64,000 nt of DNA from Bacteroidales bacterium (GTDB lineage: Bacteria > Bacteroidota > Bacteroidia > Bacteroidales > UBA932), in NCBI GenBank assembly GCA_022648545.1, contig JALCMP010000003.1, positions 1 through 64,000 on the forward strand, in the 5' to 3' direction. Shown here piece after piece: positions 1 to 8,322 of this stretch. Below the pieces are notes generated by a model that was not told the origin of the DNA, did no database searches, and saw only the letters and a program-made list of their open reading frames with translations. Positions within the stretch are counted from its first letter, which is position 1. Every line of letters begins with the position of its first letter. Position numbers and translations under genes: made by a program.

Positions 1-447
1 TTATGTTTTTTTCGTCCGTTTTATGTGTTTATTCTTATTGTTGCAATGCAACAGCTTTCTGCGATCTGTTACCTAAAATCAGGGAAAGTTAATAGCAAAA
101 AGACGGTGACTTTTAAAATTCCGTCGGGATGCGGATCGGGCCCTTCACAACTTTGCAGAGAACTTGCAACAAATAAGCACTTTAGACAGGGAACCCGACG
201 GAGATGTTTTCGCATCCTGATTTTACTTTTTTTCATGATGTGCCTTGCAGGCACTTGTAGGGCCAATTGGCAAAAAACAGGCTGTCAGGATGTAAATATA
301 TCTTGCATCAATTTTGAAGATAACACATTATATATAAGCATATTACCTCACGGATTCGACGGCTACTTTTCTGCATCCTGACTCGTTCTGAAAAGTCGTA
401 CGAACCTTTCATCCGTAAAGGATATTCTATATATGGCAATTCTTTTG
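1..447. other. Gene-free stretch with several inverted repeats
   Basis: No convincing protein gene lies in the first 447 bases. The frame open from 25 to 381 has no family resemblance, no signal peptide and an unnatural composition. The stretch is rich in complementary segments: TGTTGCA/TGCAACA around one base at 39-53; CCGTCGGG at 121-128 against CCCGACGG at 194-201; GGATGCG at 127-133 against CGCATCC at 211-217 (an alternative pairing); GTGCCT/AGGCAC with a 3-base loop at 240-254; and GTCAGGATG at 284-292 against CATCCTGAC at 374-382. This could be an untranslated leader or a structured RNA, but I do not recognise a family. Confidence 0.3.
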
Positions 448-455
448 TAACTTTG
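448..455 (+). promoter_or_regulatory. Candidate Bacteroidales -7 box (TAACTTTG)
   Basis: The sequence TAACTTTG fits the Bacteroidales sigma-ABfr -7 consensus TAnnTTTG. It lies 46 bases before the start codon at 502. I see no clear -33 TTTG at the expected distance. Confidence 0.45.
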
Positions 456-501
456 TTAAAGGATTATAAACTATAAAAATCAATTATCAATATAATAACC
501 A

Positions 502-990
502 ATGAAAAAATTTTTTGCTATTTTACTTTTGTCATTAACATTATTAACACCAACTTTTGCTCAAAGACATAGAAGGATATTAAGTAACGGATACCCCAAA
601 GGAGCTACAGGTGCTATATTAACAACAAAGTATAAAAATGTCCCGGAGGCCATGAAAATTTGTGCCAAAATGTTGGCAGCAAATGAAATAATCCCCTCTA
701 AAGTAGATTATGAGCTTTCTATTATTCAATGTTCTAAAGATATAGACAATATAACTTCCGTAAAAGTAAATCTCTTCTTCTCACAGAGAGAAGACAGTAC
801 CGTTGTTGTTAAGGCAAAAGGCACCGTAAAATATTCCGCAGACTTTTTCATTGGAATGGTCTCATCAACAAATAGCCATTTTGAAATAGTCAACAAAGGA
901 GGATCCGGTTCGTACGACAATAAAGGCTTTAGAACTTTAATGAGTATCGTAAATATGCTGCCGGGAGAAAAGAAAATCATATTCGAATAA
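502..990 (+). CDS. Small secreted protein, unknown function
   Basis: The protein is 162 residues long and begins with a clear signal peptide (MKKFFAILLLSLTLLTPTFA, cleavage near residue 20), so it is exported to the periplasm or beyond. After cleavage it has a basic stretch and then alternating polar and hydrophobic segments that suggest an alpha/beta or beta-rich fold of about 140 residues. The general look resembles the small DUF4468-type secreted proteins of Bacteroidales, but I cannot assign it firmly. It is a single-gene unit, with a TAnnTTTG promoter box upstream and a strong terminator directly after the stop. Confidence 0.6.
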   Translation: MKKFFAILLLSLTLLTPTFAQRHRRILSNGYPKGATGAILTTKYKNVPEAMKICAKMLAANEIIPSKVDYELSIIQCSKDIDNITSVKVNLFFSQREDSTVVVKAKGTVKYSADFFIGMVSSTNSHFEIVNKGGSGSYDNKGFRTLMSIVNMLPGEKKIIFE

Positions 991-1012
991 TTCGCTCCAA
1001 AACAATACTTTA

Positions 1013-1049
1013 AATAAGAAATACCTGTATTGGTATTTCTTATTTTTTG
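1013..1049 (+). terminator. Rho-independent terminator
   Basis: A perfect 13-bp stem (AATAAGAAATACC at 1013-1025 with GGTATTTCTTATT at 1032-1044) closes a 6-base loop and is followed by a T run. It ends transcription of the small secreted-protein gene at 502-990. Confidence 0.8.
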
Positions 1050-1150
1050 TAAACCGTAGCAATTCACGGTTGGCGGCGAAGACGATAAAAAAACCACCTC
1101 AGAAGCATATACAGCCCCTGAAATGGTTTTAAAAAAGGATTAGAAAAAAG

Positions 1151-1224
1151 TAGCGCGATCCAGGATTGAACTGGAGACCTCATGATTATGAATCATGCGC
1201 TCTAACCAACTGAGCTACCGCGCC
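1151..1224 (-). tRNA. tRNA-Met (CAT anticodon)
   Basis: Read on the minus strand, the 74-base sequence starts GGCGCGGTAGCTCAG and folds into a cloverleaf. The anticodon stem CATGA/TCATG encloses the loop TTCATAA, giving anticodon CAT. The T arm has the usual GTTCAATCC-type loop. No CCA is encoded. The overall sequence looks like an elongator tRNA-Met rather than the lysidine-modified tRNA-Ile, though the two cannot be separated with certainty by eye. It is paired with tRNA-Gln six bases away. Confidence 0.9.
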
Positions 1225-1230
1225 GTTTGT

Positions 1231-1300
1231 TGAGATATCAGGATTCGAACCCGAACCGAGAGAGCCAGAATCTCTAGTGCTACCATTACACCATATCTCA
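1231..1300 (-). tRNA. tRNA-Gln (CTG anticodon)
   Basis: On the minus strand the acceptor stem TGAGATA pairs with TATCTCA. The anticodon stem AGAGA/TCTCT encloses TTCTGGC, so the anticodon is CTG. The T arm carries GGTTCGAATCC. The 5' U and short D arm fit bacterial tRNA-Gln. No CCA is encoded. It lies immediately upstream of tRNA-Met on the same strand, probably in one transcript. Confidence 0.9.
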
Positions 1301-1384
1301 GTATCTCTAAATTTGAGGTGGCAAATATATATAAAATTCGCTAACTTCTCAAAATAAGGCGGCAAAAAATGAAAGGCGTGGCAA

Positions 1385-1867
1385 TCAAACCCGGCCTACC
1401 AGTACCGTGGCATATGCTGCAATCCCCTCTTCACGTCCCACGAAGCCGGCCCCTTCGGTAGTAGTAGCCTTAACGGAAACTCTGTCGGGTTGTACGGATA
1501 ATACCGAAGCAAGGGCCTTGCGCATATCGGGTATGTATCCGGCTATCTTGGGTTTCTGCAACAGCACCGTACAGTCGGCATTAACAAGATGGAACCCTTT
1601 ATCAATAACCATTTTGTACGACCTGTCGAGAAGGACGCGGCTGTCTATCCCTGCAAACTCTTCGGTATTGTCGGGAAAATGCCGGCCTATATCCCCTAGG
1701 GAAAGGGACCCAAGCAATGCGTCGCAAAGGGCATGAATAAGCACGTCGCCGTCGGAATGCGCCACGCAACCCCTGTTGTAATCTATTAAGACTCCTCCCA
1801 AATGAAAAGGAAGACCGTCGGCAAGAAGATGCACGTCATATCCGTTACCTATTCTGAAATCCGTCAT
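1385..1867 (-). CDS. ispF: 2-C-methyl-D-erythritol 2,4-cyclodiphosphate synthase
   Basis: This cytosolic enzyme converts CDP-ME 2-phosphate to MEcPP with release of CMP, in the MEP isoprenoid pathway. The 160-residue length is normal. The metal-binding signature GYDVH (D11, H13) and the later HSDGDVLIHALCDALLG segment with H45 are intact, as is the C-terminal KATTTEGAGFVGREEGIAAYA region. The start ATG is followed directly by the conserved FRIGNGYDVH. Its promoter box (CAAAATTA at 1890-1897 on the plus strand) is back to back with the promoter of the divergent mutL operon. Confidence 0.95.
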   Translation of the reverse strand: MTDFRIGNGYDVHLLADGLPFHLGGVLIDYNRGCVAHSDGDVLIHALCDALLGSLSLGDIGRHFPDNTEEFAGIDSRVLLDRSYKMVIDKGFHLVNADCTVLLQKPKIAGYIPDMRKALASVLSVQPDRVSVKATTTEGAGFVGREEGIAAYATVLVGRV

Positions 1868-1889
1868 GGTATCTGTTTTTTAATATTTA

Positions 1890-1897
1890 CAAAATTA
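1890..1897 (-). promoter_or_regulatory. Candidate -7 box for ispF
   Basis: On the minus strand the sequence reads TAATTTTG, matching TAnnTTTG, 22 bases upstream of the ispF start. It is 13 bases from an oppositely oriented box, so this short region looks like a divergent promoter pair. Confidence 0.45.
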
Positions 1898-1910
1898 GCT
1901 TATTTTATTC

Positions 1911-1918
1911 TATCTTTG
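1911..1918 (+). promoter_or_regulatory. Candidate -7 box for the mutL operon
   Basis: TATCTTTG fits TAnnTTTG and is followed by C, as is common in Bacteroidales. It lies 17 bases upstream of the start codon at 1936, so the leader would be very short. Confidence 0.5.
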
Positions 1919-1935
1919 CACAAAACCCGAAACAT

Positions 1936-2226
1936 ATGAGTTTACAATTTAACTTTTTTCACCTGCCCCAGCCCAAGAAGTTCGATTACAAGCCATTATA
2001 CTACGACAAAGAGAAAGAAAGGGCTAAAGAACTTCACGACATTGGAGAAGGCAAATATGTGCCCGGGAGAGAAATAAGAAGAGCTTTCGGCGGAAAGAGA
2101 ACGCCTAAGCCGAAAACGAGCCCGGCACAACGTGTTACGCGTATAATCACCATAATTACGCTAGCCGCTCTTTTGGGTGCGATAATTTACTTTACTAAAT
2201 TATTCAGCATCTTTTACAATATTTAG
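1936..2226 (+). CDS. Small single-pass membrane protein upstream of mutL
   Basis: This 96-residue protein has a basic, Lys/Arg-rich N-terminal two thirds containing HLPQPKKFDYKPLYYD, and one hydrophobic helix near residues 70-92. It is probably an inner-membrane protein with a cytoplasmic N-terminus. It resembles conserved hypothetical proteins often found beside mutL in Bacteroidales. The stop is three bases before the mutL start, so the genes are co-transcribed. I cannot assign a function. Confidence 0.7.
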   Translation: MSLQFNFFHLPQPKKFDYKPLYYDKEKERAKELHDIGEGKYVPGREIRRAFGGKRTPKPKTSPAQRVTRIITIITLAALLGAIIYFTKLFSIFYNI

Positions 2227-2229
2227 CCG

Positions 2230-4056
2230 ATGCTAAAAATACTGCCCGAAAACATATCAAATCTCATAGCTGCCGGAGAAGTTGTGCAAAGACCCGCTTC
2301 CGTAGTAAAGGAACTTATGGAAAATGCGGTGGATGCAGGATCTTCCCAAATAACCCTTATAATATCCGACAGCGGACGTACATTAATCCAGGTCATAGAC
2401 AACGGATGCGGAATGACGAAGGAAGAAGCATTGCTCTCGTTCGAAAGACATGCCACTTCAAAAATATCGGAAGCTGAGGATCTATATTCAATATACACAT
2501 ACGGATTCAGGGGAGAAGCTCTCGCATCAATAGCGTCATGCTCGGAAGTAACCCTCAAAACTAAAAAAGCTCCTTCACAATCCGACACCTCGACGGAAGA
2601 AGAAACTGGAACCGAACTTCGCATATCTGCCGGAAAGGTAACATGCTGTGAAGAAGCCGCATGTCCGCAGGGTTGCAACTTTGCCGTAAGGAATATATTC
2701 TACAACATACCGGCAAGAAGAAAATTTCTCAAGTCCGACAATGTGGAATACAGGAACATGGTAAAGGAATTCGAAAAGATCGCCCTTACCAACATAAACA
2801 TAGAATTCAAACTCATAAACGATTCAAGGGAAATATACCATCTGCTTCCGGCACAAAATATAAAGCAAAGGATATTCCAGATGGAAGGCAAATCCGTAAC
2901 CGACAATTTGCTTAACATAGACACAAATACAACGGTAGTAAACGTAACAGGATTTACGGGATGTCCCGCAAGTGCAAGAAAATACCAGGCCAACGAATAC
3001 TTTTTCGTAAACGGAAGATATTTTAAAAATCCGCTCCTGTACAAGGCACTCATAAAAGCATACTCCAGCCTTATAACCGAAGGGACGACACCTCCGTTCT
3101 TCATATACCTGACCGTCGACCCCAAGGATATAGACGTAAACATACATCCGTCAAAGACCGAAGTCAAATTCGAAAACGAACAGATAATATTCGAAATACT
3201 CAATGCCGCAGCCAAAGAATCAATAGGAGCCAACGCATTCGTACCATCAATAGATTTCGACAACGAAGGCGTACCAGAAATTCCTTCCATCCCATCCGAT
3301 TTTTACACCAAGGACGGAAAAATAAACCCGAGCCATTTCCCTCAGCAACCCAAAATAGATTACGATCCTCTTTTCAATCCTTTTGAAGAAGAAAAATCGC
3401 GGCAAATTGCTCCTAATTATGCATTCGACAAAGAAAAGGCCAGGAAAGACCAGGTATATGTAAACAACGTAATGAACGACACAGGAGGCAACAGGCCGCT
3501 TCTTCAAATAAAAGGCAAATACATAATAACTACCGTAAAATCCGGAATAATGCTCATAGATATAAAAAGGGCAAAACAAAGGATACTTTACGACAATTAC
3601 ATGAACCGCATAACATCTGCGGATGAACCGGCAATACAGGAAATTCTGTATCCGCAAACCGTTGACGTGGACCGCGAATCCTTTGACATACTAACTGAAT
3701 CACAGGAAAAGCTAAAGCAGGCGGGATTCGACATAAGACCGTTCGGCAAAAATACGGTAATCGTATACGGCGTTCCTGCGGCTTTTGCCGGTGAACAAAT
3801 ATTTACCGAGCAATGTGTTTATGACATTGTAGACGATCTTAAAGAATACGGCAAAGATTTTGCGAAGGATTTTAAGGAACATTTGGTAAAAAGTCTTATA
3901 AAATCAAATATGAACCTCGACGGAACGAACATGGGAGAAATAGAATCCCTCGGATTAATAGATGCCCTGTTCGCGAGCAAGGAACCGAACATAAGCCCGT
4001 TCGGAGAAAAATGCATGGAGGTTATAACTATTGACGAACTGGCTAAATTTTTATAG
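2230..4056 (+). CDS. mutL: DNA mismatch repair protein MutL
   Basis: MutL couples mismatch recognition by MutS to downstream repair. The 608-residue protein has the complete N-terminal GHKL ATPase: LMENAVDAG near residue 29, DNGCGM, RHATSKI and YGFRGEAL. The transducer domain includes the conserved HPSKTEVKF. The C-terminal dimerisation domain is present, but the usual DQHxxxER endonuclease motif reads LIDIKRAKQRILYD, so the conserved His and Glu are absent, and the late CPHGRP-type motif reads SPFGEKCM. The protein therefore probably lacks MutL endonuclease activity. It lies between a small membrane protein and a rhomboid protease gene with 2-3 base gaps. Confidence 0.95.
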   Translation: MLKILPENISNLIAAGEVVQRPASVVKELMENAVDAGSSQITLIISDSGRTLIQVIDNGCGMTKEEALLSFERHATSKISEAEDLYSIYTYGFRGEALASIASCSEVTLKTKKAPSQSDTSTEEETGTELRISAGKVTCCEEAACPQGCNFAVRNIFYNIPARRKFLKSDNVEYRNMVKEFEKIALTNINIEFKLINDSREIYHLLPAQNIKQRIFQMEGKSVTDNLLNIDTNTTVVNVTGFTGCPASARKYQANEYFFVNGRYFKNPLLYKALIKAYSSLITEGTTPPFFIYLTVDPKDIDVNIHPSKTEVKFENEQIIFEILNAAAKESIGANAFVPSIDFDNEGVPEIPSIPSDFYTKDGKINPSHFPQQPKIDYDPLFNPFEEEKSRQIAPNYAFDKEKARKDQVYVNNVMNDTGGNRPLLQIKGKYIITTVKSGIMLIDIKRAKQRILYDNYMNRITSADEPAIQEILYPQTVDVDRESFDILTESQEKLKQAGFDIRPFGKNTVIVYGVPAAFAGEQIFTEQCVYDIVDDLKEYGKDFAKDFKEHLVKSLIKSNMNLDGTNMGEIESLGLIDALFASKEPNISPFGEKCMEVITIDELAKFL

Positions 4057-4058
4057 GC

Positions 4059-4715
4059 ATGTGGCAGAAAATACCCCCGGTTGTAAAAAACCTCATAATA
4101 CTTAACGTACTGTTTTTCATAATAACGCTCCTTACGGGGAACTTTATGTATGAAAAGTTCTCTCTGTTCTATTTCCAGTCCCCGTTTTTCCGTCCTTACC
4201 AGCTGCTTACACACATGTTCATGCACGGCGGATTCCTACATATATTTTTCAACATGTACACCCTGTTCATATTCGGATGCGTACTGGAAAACGTATGGGG
4301 AGGGAAGAAATTCCTGCTCTACTATCTGGTCACCGGGTTCGGAGCTGCATTTTGCCATTTGTTCGTAATGTTCCTGCACGTGCACCATCTCGAAGCACTT
4401 TACGCGGCAGGCGACATGGCAGCACAGGCACAGATAATAAATATATTAAGGACACCTACCATAGGAGCCTCCGGAGCAATATACGGATGTCTTCTTGCAT
4501 ACGGAATGATGTTCCCCAACGAAAGGCTGCTCCTCCTCTTCCCGCCCATAGCCATGAAAGCCAAATATTTCGTAATAATATTCGGAGTACTGGAATTATT
4601 GTTCGGGGTAACCGGTGCGGAAGGCAACGTTGCACATTTCGCGCATCTGGGAGGCATGATATTCGGATTCTTTATGATACTGTACTGGAAAAAACACAAC
4701 AAACTTTATTATTAG
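4059..4715 (+). CDS. Rhomboid family intramembrane serine protease
   Basis: This is a polytopic inner-membrane protease of 218 residues. It has about six hydrophobic segments, the structural HMFMHGGFLHIFFNM segment, the catalytic serine in GASGAIYG (S138) and the catalytic histidine in AHLGG (H196). A hydrophilic insertion of roughly 25 residues separates the third and fourth helices. The gene follows mutL by two bases. Its TAG stop is in the same frame as the downstream phosphatase-like reading frame, with no stop between them, which is discussed for that gene. Substrates cannot be inferred. Confidence 0.9.
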   Translation: MWQKIPPVVKNLIILNVLFFIITLLTGNFMYEKFSLFYFQSPFFRPYQLLTHMFMHGGFLHIFFNMYTLFIFGCVLENVWGGKKFLLYYLVTGFGAAFCHLFVMFLHVHHLEALYAAGDMAAQAQIINILRTPTIGASGAIYGCLLAYGMMFPNERLLLLFPPIAMKAKYFVIIFGVLELLFGVTGAEGNVAHFAHLGGMIFGFFMILYWKKHNKLYY

Positions 4716-4718
4716 CAT

Positions 4719-5831
4719 ATTACGCGCAGGAAATACAATAAGCACGAAACAAAAAAATCGCCGTTTATTATAACATACGCCTTCAGGATAGTAAGCATAA
4801 TTACGGCGTGTGCTCTTATTTTATCATATCTTTCCATATACATCAATCCTGAAAAATGCAGCCTTCCGCTATTCTTTGGCCTGTATTATATCCCCATACT
4901 TGCAATAAACATATTTCTGCTCATAGCGGCCGTAATTCACAAGAGTACTTCTTCGTGGATACTGATAATCGCACTTGTACCTTCCCTTATATTTGCGGAA
5001 GACTTCGTACAGATAAAGGGAAGAAAAGACACGGAAGAGATTAAAAACACCTTAAAGATAATAAGCTGGAACATAGGTATGTTCCATTCTTCTGAAAAAG
5101 GATTTCCACGTGATGTCTGCAGAAAAATGACAGGCGAAGAAATAAGGAAAAACAATCCCGACATAGTTTGTTTCGAAGAATTCTACGTAACTGACAAAAC
5201 CATGGCGGATACCCTTTTCGGAGAATACGGACACAGACATTACCACCTGTTCAGAACAAAAGCTGGGACATTATTCGGAGACATAATATTAAGCAAATAT
5301 CCAATAAAAAAAAGCGGGGACATAAGCTTTCCGCACAGTACCAATCTCTGCATCTTCGCCGATATAGAATTCAGGAACAGAATAATAAGAATATACGACA
5401 ACCACCTCGAATCATATAACCTTTCACTTACGGCTCTAGCACTAAAATTAAGCAAACACAGAGCGAAAGACAAAAACATAAGGAACGAACTTTTGGAAGT
5501 ACATGAAAAGGTCAGGGGCACTACAATAAAACGATCGGCCCAGGTAAGCAAAATCCTTAATGTAATAAAAAAGGACGGTTCAGCTTCCATAATATGCGGA
5601 GACTTCAACGATACGCCCATGTCATACACTTACCATAAACTGGCTACGGGAAGAAAAGATGCATTTAAGGATTCCGGAGAAGGAGCCGGAGCCACTTTCA
5701 TACCATTGTGGCCTTTCTTAAGAATAGACTACATACTATTCCCACGGGAATATGAAAGCACTAATTTCCGTACTATAAAAAGCAGATTATCGGACCACTA
5801 CCCCATAAGCGCGGAAATAATCGTAAAATAG
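4719..5831 (+). CDS. Membrane-anchored endonuclease/exonuclease/phosphatase family protein, start codon unclear
   Basis: The EEP domain spans the C-terminal two thirds (LKIISWNIGMFHS, CFEEFY, then GDFNDTPMSYTYH and DHYPISAEI near the end), with the metal-binding and catalytic N, E, GDFND and DH motifs recognisable. The frame stays open upstream from the first ATG (5079) back to the rhomboid TAG at 4713-4715. That extension encodes two or three hydrophobic helices (including AFRIVSIITACALILSYLSI) of the kind that normally precede this domain in Bacteroidales. The ATG at 5079 would remove those helices and part of the first EEP strand, so it is unlikely to be the true start. No ATG, GTG or TTG exists upstream in frame. 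The ATT at 4719 is the best guess; other options are a lost start codon or stop readthrough from the rhomboid gene. Confidence 0.7.
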   Translation: MTRRKYNKHETKKSPFIITYAFRIVSIITACALILSYLSIYINPEKCSLPLFFGLYYIPILAINIFLLIAAVIHKSTSSWILIIALVPSLIFAEDFVQIKGRKDTEEIKNTLKIISWNIGMFHSSEKGFPRDVCRKMTGEEIRKNNPDIVCFEEFYVTDKTMADTLFGEYGHRHYHLFRTKAGTLFGDIILSKYPIKKSGDISFPHSTNLCIFADIEFRNRIIRIYDNHLESYNLSLTALALKLSKHRAKDKNIRNELLEVHEKVRGTTIKRSAQVSKILNVIKKDGSASIICGDFNDTPMSYTYHKLATGRKDAFKDSGEGAGATFIPLWPFLRIDYILFPREYESTNFRTIKSRLSDHYPISAEIIVK

Positions 5832-5869
5832 ACGTAAACATAAGATAACAAATATAATAGACAAATATC

Positions 5870-6451
5870 ATGGAACAGGATCCGGAACTTTTGAAAAAAG
5901 AAATAGAGAAAGCCACAGAAGTCTTAAGAAAAGGCGGAATAATTCTTTATCCTACCGATACTATATGGGGCATAGGATGCGATGCTACAAATGCGGATGC
6001 AGTTGCAAAAGTATTCGAAATAAAAAACAGGGCCGAAAGCAAGAGTCTTATAACGCTTGTATCGGATGCAGATATGATAGGAAAATACGTAAGAGTATTC
6101 CCTCAGGTCGCAAACATGCTTCTTGAAGTAAACGACAAGCCGATGACCATAATATATCCGGGAGCCACCGGTTTGGCTTCCAATGTTATAGCCGAAGACG
6201 GCAGCGTTGGGATAAGGGTCCCTCAACATGAGTTCTGCCAAAGACTAATTAAAAAATTCGGCAGACCCATAGTCTCCACATCTGCCAATATGTCCGGAGA
6301 CCCTTCCCCTGCAAAATTCGAAGATGTTTCCGAAAAAATAAAGGAATCCGTGGACTATATCGTAAACAAGCGTTACGACACGGATCCCACACATTCACCT
6401 TCCCAGATAATAAAAGTAGGATTAAACGGCGAAGTAAAAATAATCCGCTAA
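5870..6451 (+). CDS. tsaC: Threonylcarbamoyl-AMP synthase (Sua5/YrdC/YwlC family)
   Basis: This enzyme makes threonylcarbamoyl-AMP from threonine, bicarbonate and ATP, the first step of t6A37 tRNA modification. The 193-residue length fits the short, single-domain form. Conserved features include the GGIILYPTDTIWGIGCDA strand near residues 22-39, KNRAESKSL, and the STSANMSGDPSP segment. The tsaE gene for the same pathway lies at 14317-14751. The 3' end overlaps the convergent gene at 6448 by four bases. Confidence 0.93.
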   Translation: MEQDPELLKKEIEKATEVLRKGGIILYPTDTIWGIGCDATNADAVAKVFEIKNRAESKSLITLVSDADMIGKYVRVFPQVANMLLEVNDKPMTIIYPGATGLASNVIAEDGSVGIRVPQHEFCQRLIKKFGRPIVSTSANMSGDPSPAKFEDVSEKIKESVDYIVNKRYDTDPTHSPSQIIKVGLNGEVKIIR

Positions 6452-7608
6452 TAAGACAGATTTACACCTATTTGAAGGATCATCCCGAATTTATTTTTCT
6501 GCCATATGGTTTCCACTGGCAGATTTTGCCTGAACCTGTACGACAAGCCGGTTTCCATATAAAGTCCGAGAGGACCGTACAATCTGTATTCAAACCCCAG
6601 GGCCGAATCTAAAGAATACTGTATTTTATTTAAAGATAACTTTTCAGAGCCCCTTTTACCGTAGATACAATACGCCGCAGAAAAACCTGCCCCGGCATAT
6701 GCCATGTAATTTTTCCGGCTCCAGAAAGAACGTCTTATTCTCAGCGGAATTCCTATATAATTAAGACTTTGCGTCATATGTTCAGATCCGTTTTCGGTTA
6801 CGCGGGCAAGTAGCAGAGAATACGTTATTCCGGAACCGAGGCTCCAGCCCTCCCCTATAGTTTTTTGTATTCCCAATCCGAAACTTAACGGCTGCAGATG
6901 GTCATAATCATAACTTGGAGGAATGATATGCGGAACCCCGTTCCTGAAATATATGTAATAAGACTCAGAGACATCCTGAACATCTGCCATCGAGGCCGTT
7001 TCCGAACCGGATTCCCGTCCAATCGAGACATCGGCTGAAGATGATGTTTCAAAAGAAAGCGAAACCGACCATTTCCCGTCAGACAATCTCTTCCACCCCG
7101 ACGGACGATTTCTTTCCGTAATAATACCCTCCGTAATAGAAGATCGCAAAACGGCACTCCTTTTCATTACGGATTCCGATTTCGCAGCCTTTCCATGTAC
7201 GGATTCATCTGCAGCCCCGAGTGCATGACTTACTGCCGGACCGGGCTCATAAACGCCCGAAGGTCGTTTCCTTACCGGTCTATTTGCATTTTCTTCAATC
7301 GGCATTATAACAGCAGGAATATTCCCGGTTTTTATTTCCTCGCACACGTAAGGCTTATGTTCCGATGCAGAATCCACTGCGGCCGCCATATATTGATTAC
7401 GGAAATCCGACACTCCGGAATCGCGGGGATATATAAGCAAAACGATCGCTGCGGCAAGAGCACATAATGCCAAAGCCCAGGCCGGTCCGGTACTACGGCG
7501 TCCGAAAATACGTTCTTGCATGCCCCCGGGCATTTCTACCTCAGAATTCTCTAACGATTTTCTGAAAGCTTCTATCCATTTTCCGTTATTTTCAGCATTA
7601 TTTTTCAT
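6448..7608 (-). CDS. Putative anti-sigma protein with inner-membrane helix and C-terminal beta-barrel (copy 1)
   Basis: The 386-residue protein has a short N-terminal cytoplasmic segment (about 1-42), one transmembrane helix (WALALCALAAAIVLLIYP), a long low-complexity periplasmic linker, and a C-terminal region of about 160 residues with alternating strands (LSFGLGIQKTIGEGWSLGSG, LNYIGIPLRI, ending LQIGVNLSY) typical of outer-membrane beta-barrels. It starts inside the last codons of the ECF sigma gene at 7605, so the two are translationally coupled. That arrangement suggests it is the cognate anti-sigma or sensor. A second sigma/barrel pair with the same layout lies at 20709-22459. Function is inferred from architecture and context only. 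Confidence 0.7.
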   Translation of the reverse strand: MKNNAENNGKWIEAFRKSLENSEVEMPGGMQERIFGRRSTGPAWALALCALAAAIVLLIYPRDSGVSDFRNQYMAAAVDSASEHKPYVCEEIKTGNIPAVIMPIEENANRPVRKRPSGVYEPGPAVSHALGAADESVHGKAAKSESVMKRSAVLRSSITEGIITERNRPSGWKRLSDGKWSVSLSFETSSSADVSIGRESGSETASMADVQDVSESYYIYFRNGVPHIIPPSYDYDHLQPLSFGLGIQKTIGEGWSLGSGITYSLLLARVTENGSEHMTQSLNYIGIPLRIRRSFWSRKNYMAYAGAGFSAAYCIYGKRGSEKLSLNKIQYSLDSALGFEYRLYGPLGLYMETGLSYRFRQNLPVETIWQKNKFGMILQIGVNLSY

Positions 7609-8168
7609 TGGGAATCGCTTTTCTTAAAATATTCTTCGATTTTTCCGCAAAGAAATTTCCTCGCCCTGAAAAACTGCGAGGAGGATGTTTTCTCGTTTAT
7701 GCCAAGTATTCCGGCTATTTCTTTATGTGATTTCTTTTCGAACACATAAAGATTAAAAACCGTCCTGTATCCGTCGGGCATTTCGCACAACATTTTCTGC
7801 AATACTTTTGCAGGGATCCGCTCAATCTCCTTTTCCTCCGGTTCGGTAAAAAGGCCGTCTACGTTTTCTATGGGAATTCCATCCTGCAATATATCTTTCT
7901 TCCTGAGCTTTTGCAGACATTCGTTGACCGTCACCTTGCTGTACCATGCACGGAAGGACCCGGGTCCCTGCCATTTGAATTTTCCGATGGACGAATATAT
8001 TTTGATAATGCTTTCCTGAAGCATATCCTCCGCATCGAAACGCGTACCCATGTATCTCAAACAGATACGGAAGACATTCTCCCCTATCATATGGTACATA
8101 CGCTCCATGGCCCTGCGATTATTATTCTGACATTTTTTTATTAATATCAGTTCGTCCATAGTCACCAT
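7605..8168 (-). CDS. ECF-type RNA polymerase sigma factor (copy 1)
   Basis: This 187-residue sigma-70 family protein contains region 2 (ICLRYMGTRFDAEDMLQESIIKIY, approximately residues 37-60) and region 4 with an HTH (SHKEIAGILGINEKTSSSQFFRAR near residue 145). Region 3 is missing, as in ECF sigmas. It probably directs transcription of its own module in response to an envelope signal sensed by the coupled membrane protein encoded next. Two in-frame ATG codons (at 8168 and 8159) are possible starts. Confidence 0.9.
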   Translation of the reverse strand: MVTMDELILIKKCQNNNRRAMERMYHMIGENVFRICLRYMGTRFDAEDMLQESIIKIYSSIGKFKWQGPGSFRAWYSKVTVNECLQKLRKKDILQDGIPIENVDGLFTEPEEKEIERIPAKVLQKMLCEMPDGYRTVFNLYVFEKKSHKEIAGILGINEKTSSSQFFRARKFLCGKIEEYFKKSDSQ

Positions 8169-8322
8169 ATTAAATCAAATGCAAAAAATACGGAAATACT
8201 GCATGTCTTTTAAATTACATGCCATGTATTAATTAAAAAACATACGGCACCCGTGCAGTATTTTACCTATAACTTCATTTATTAAATGTAGCCAAAATAT
8301 AAACATCACACACATCAAAAAT

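Noticed and set aside
25-381. Open frame of 118 codons at the left edge
   Set aside because: No family resemblance or signal peptide, composition unlike neighbours, and the region is better explained by repeats in an untranslated stretch.
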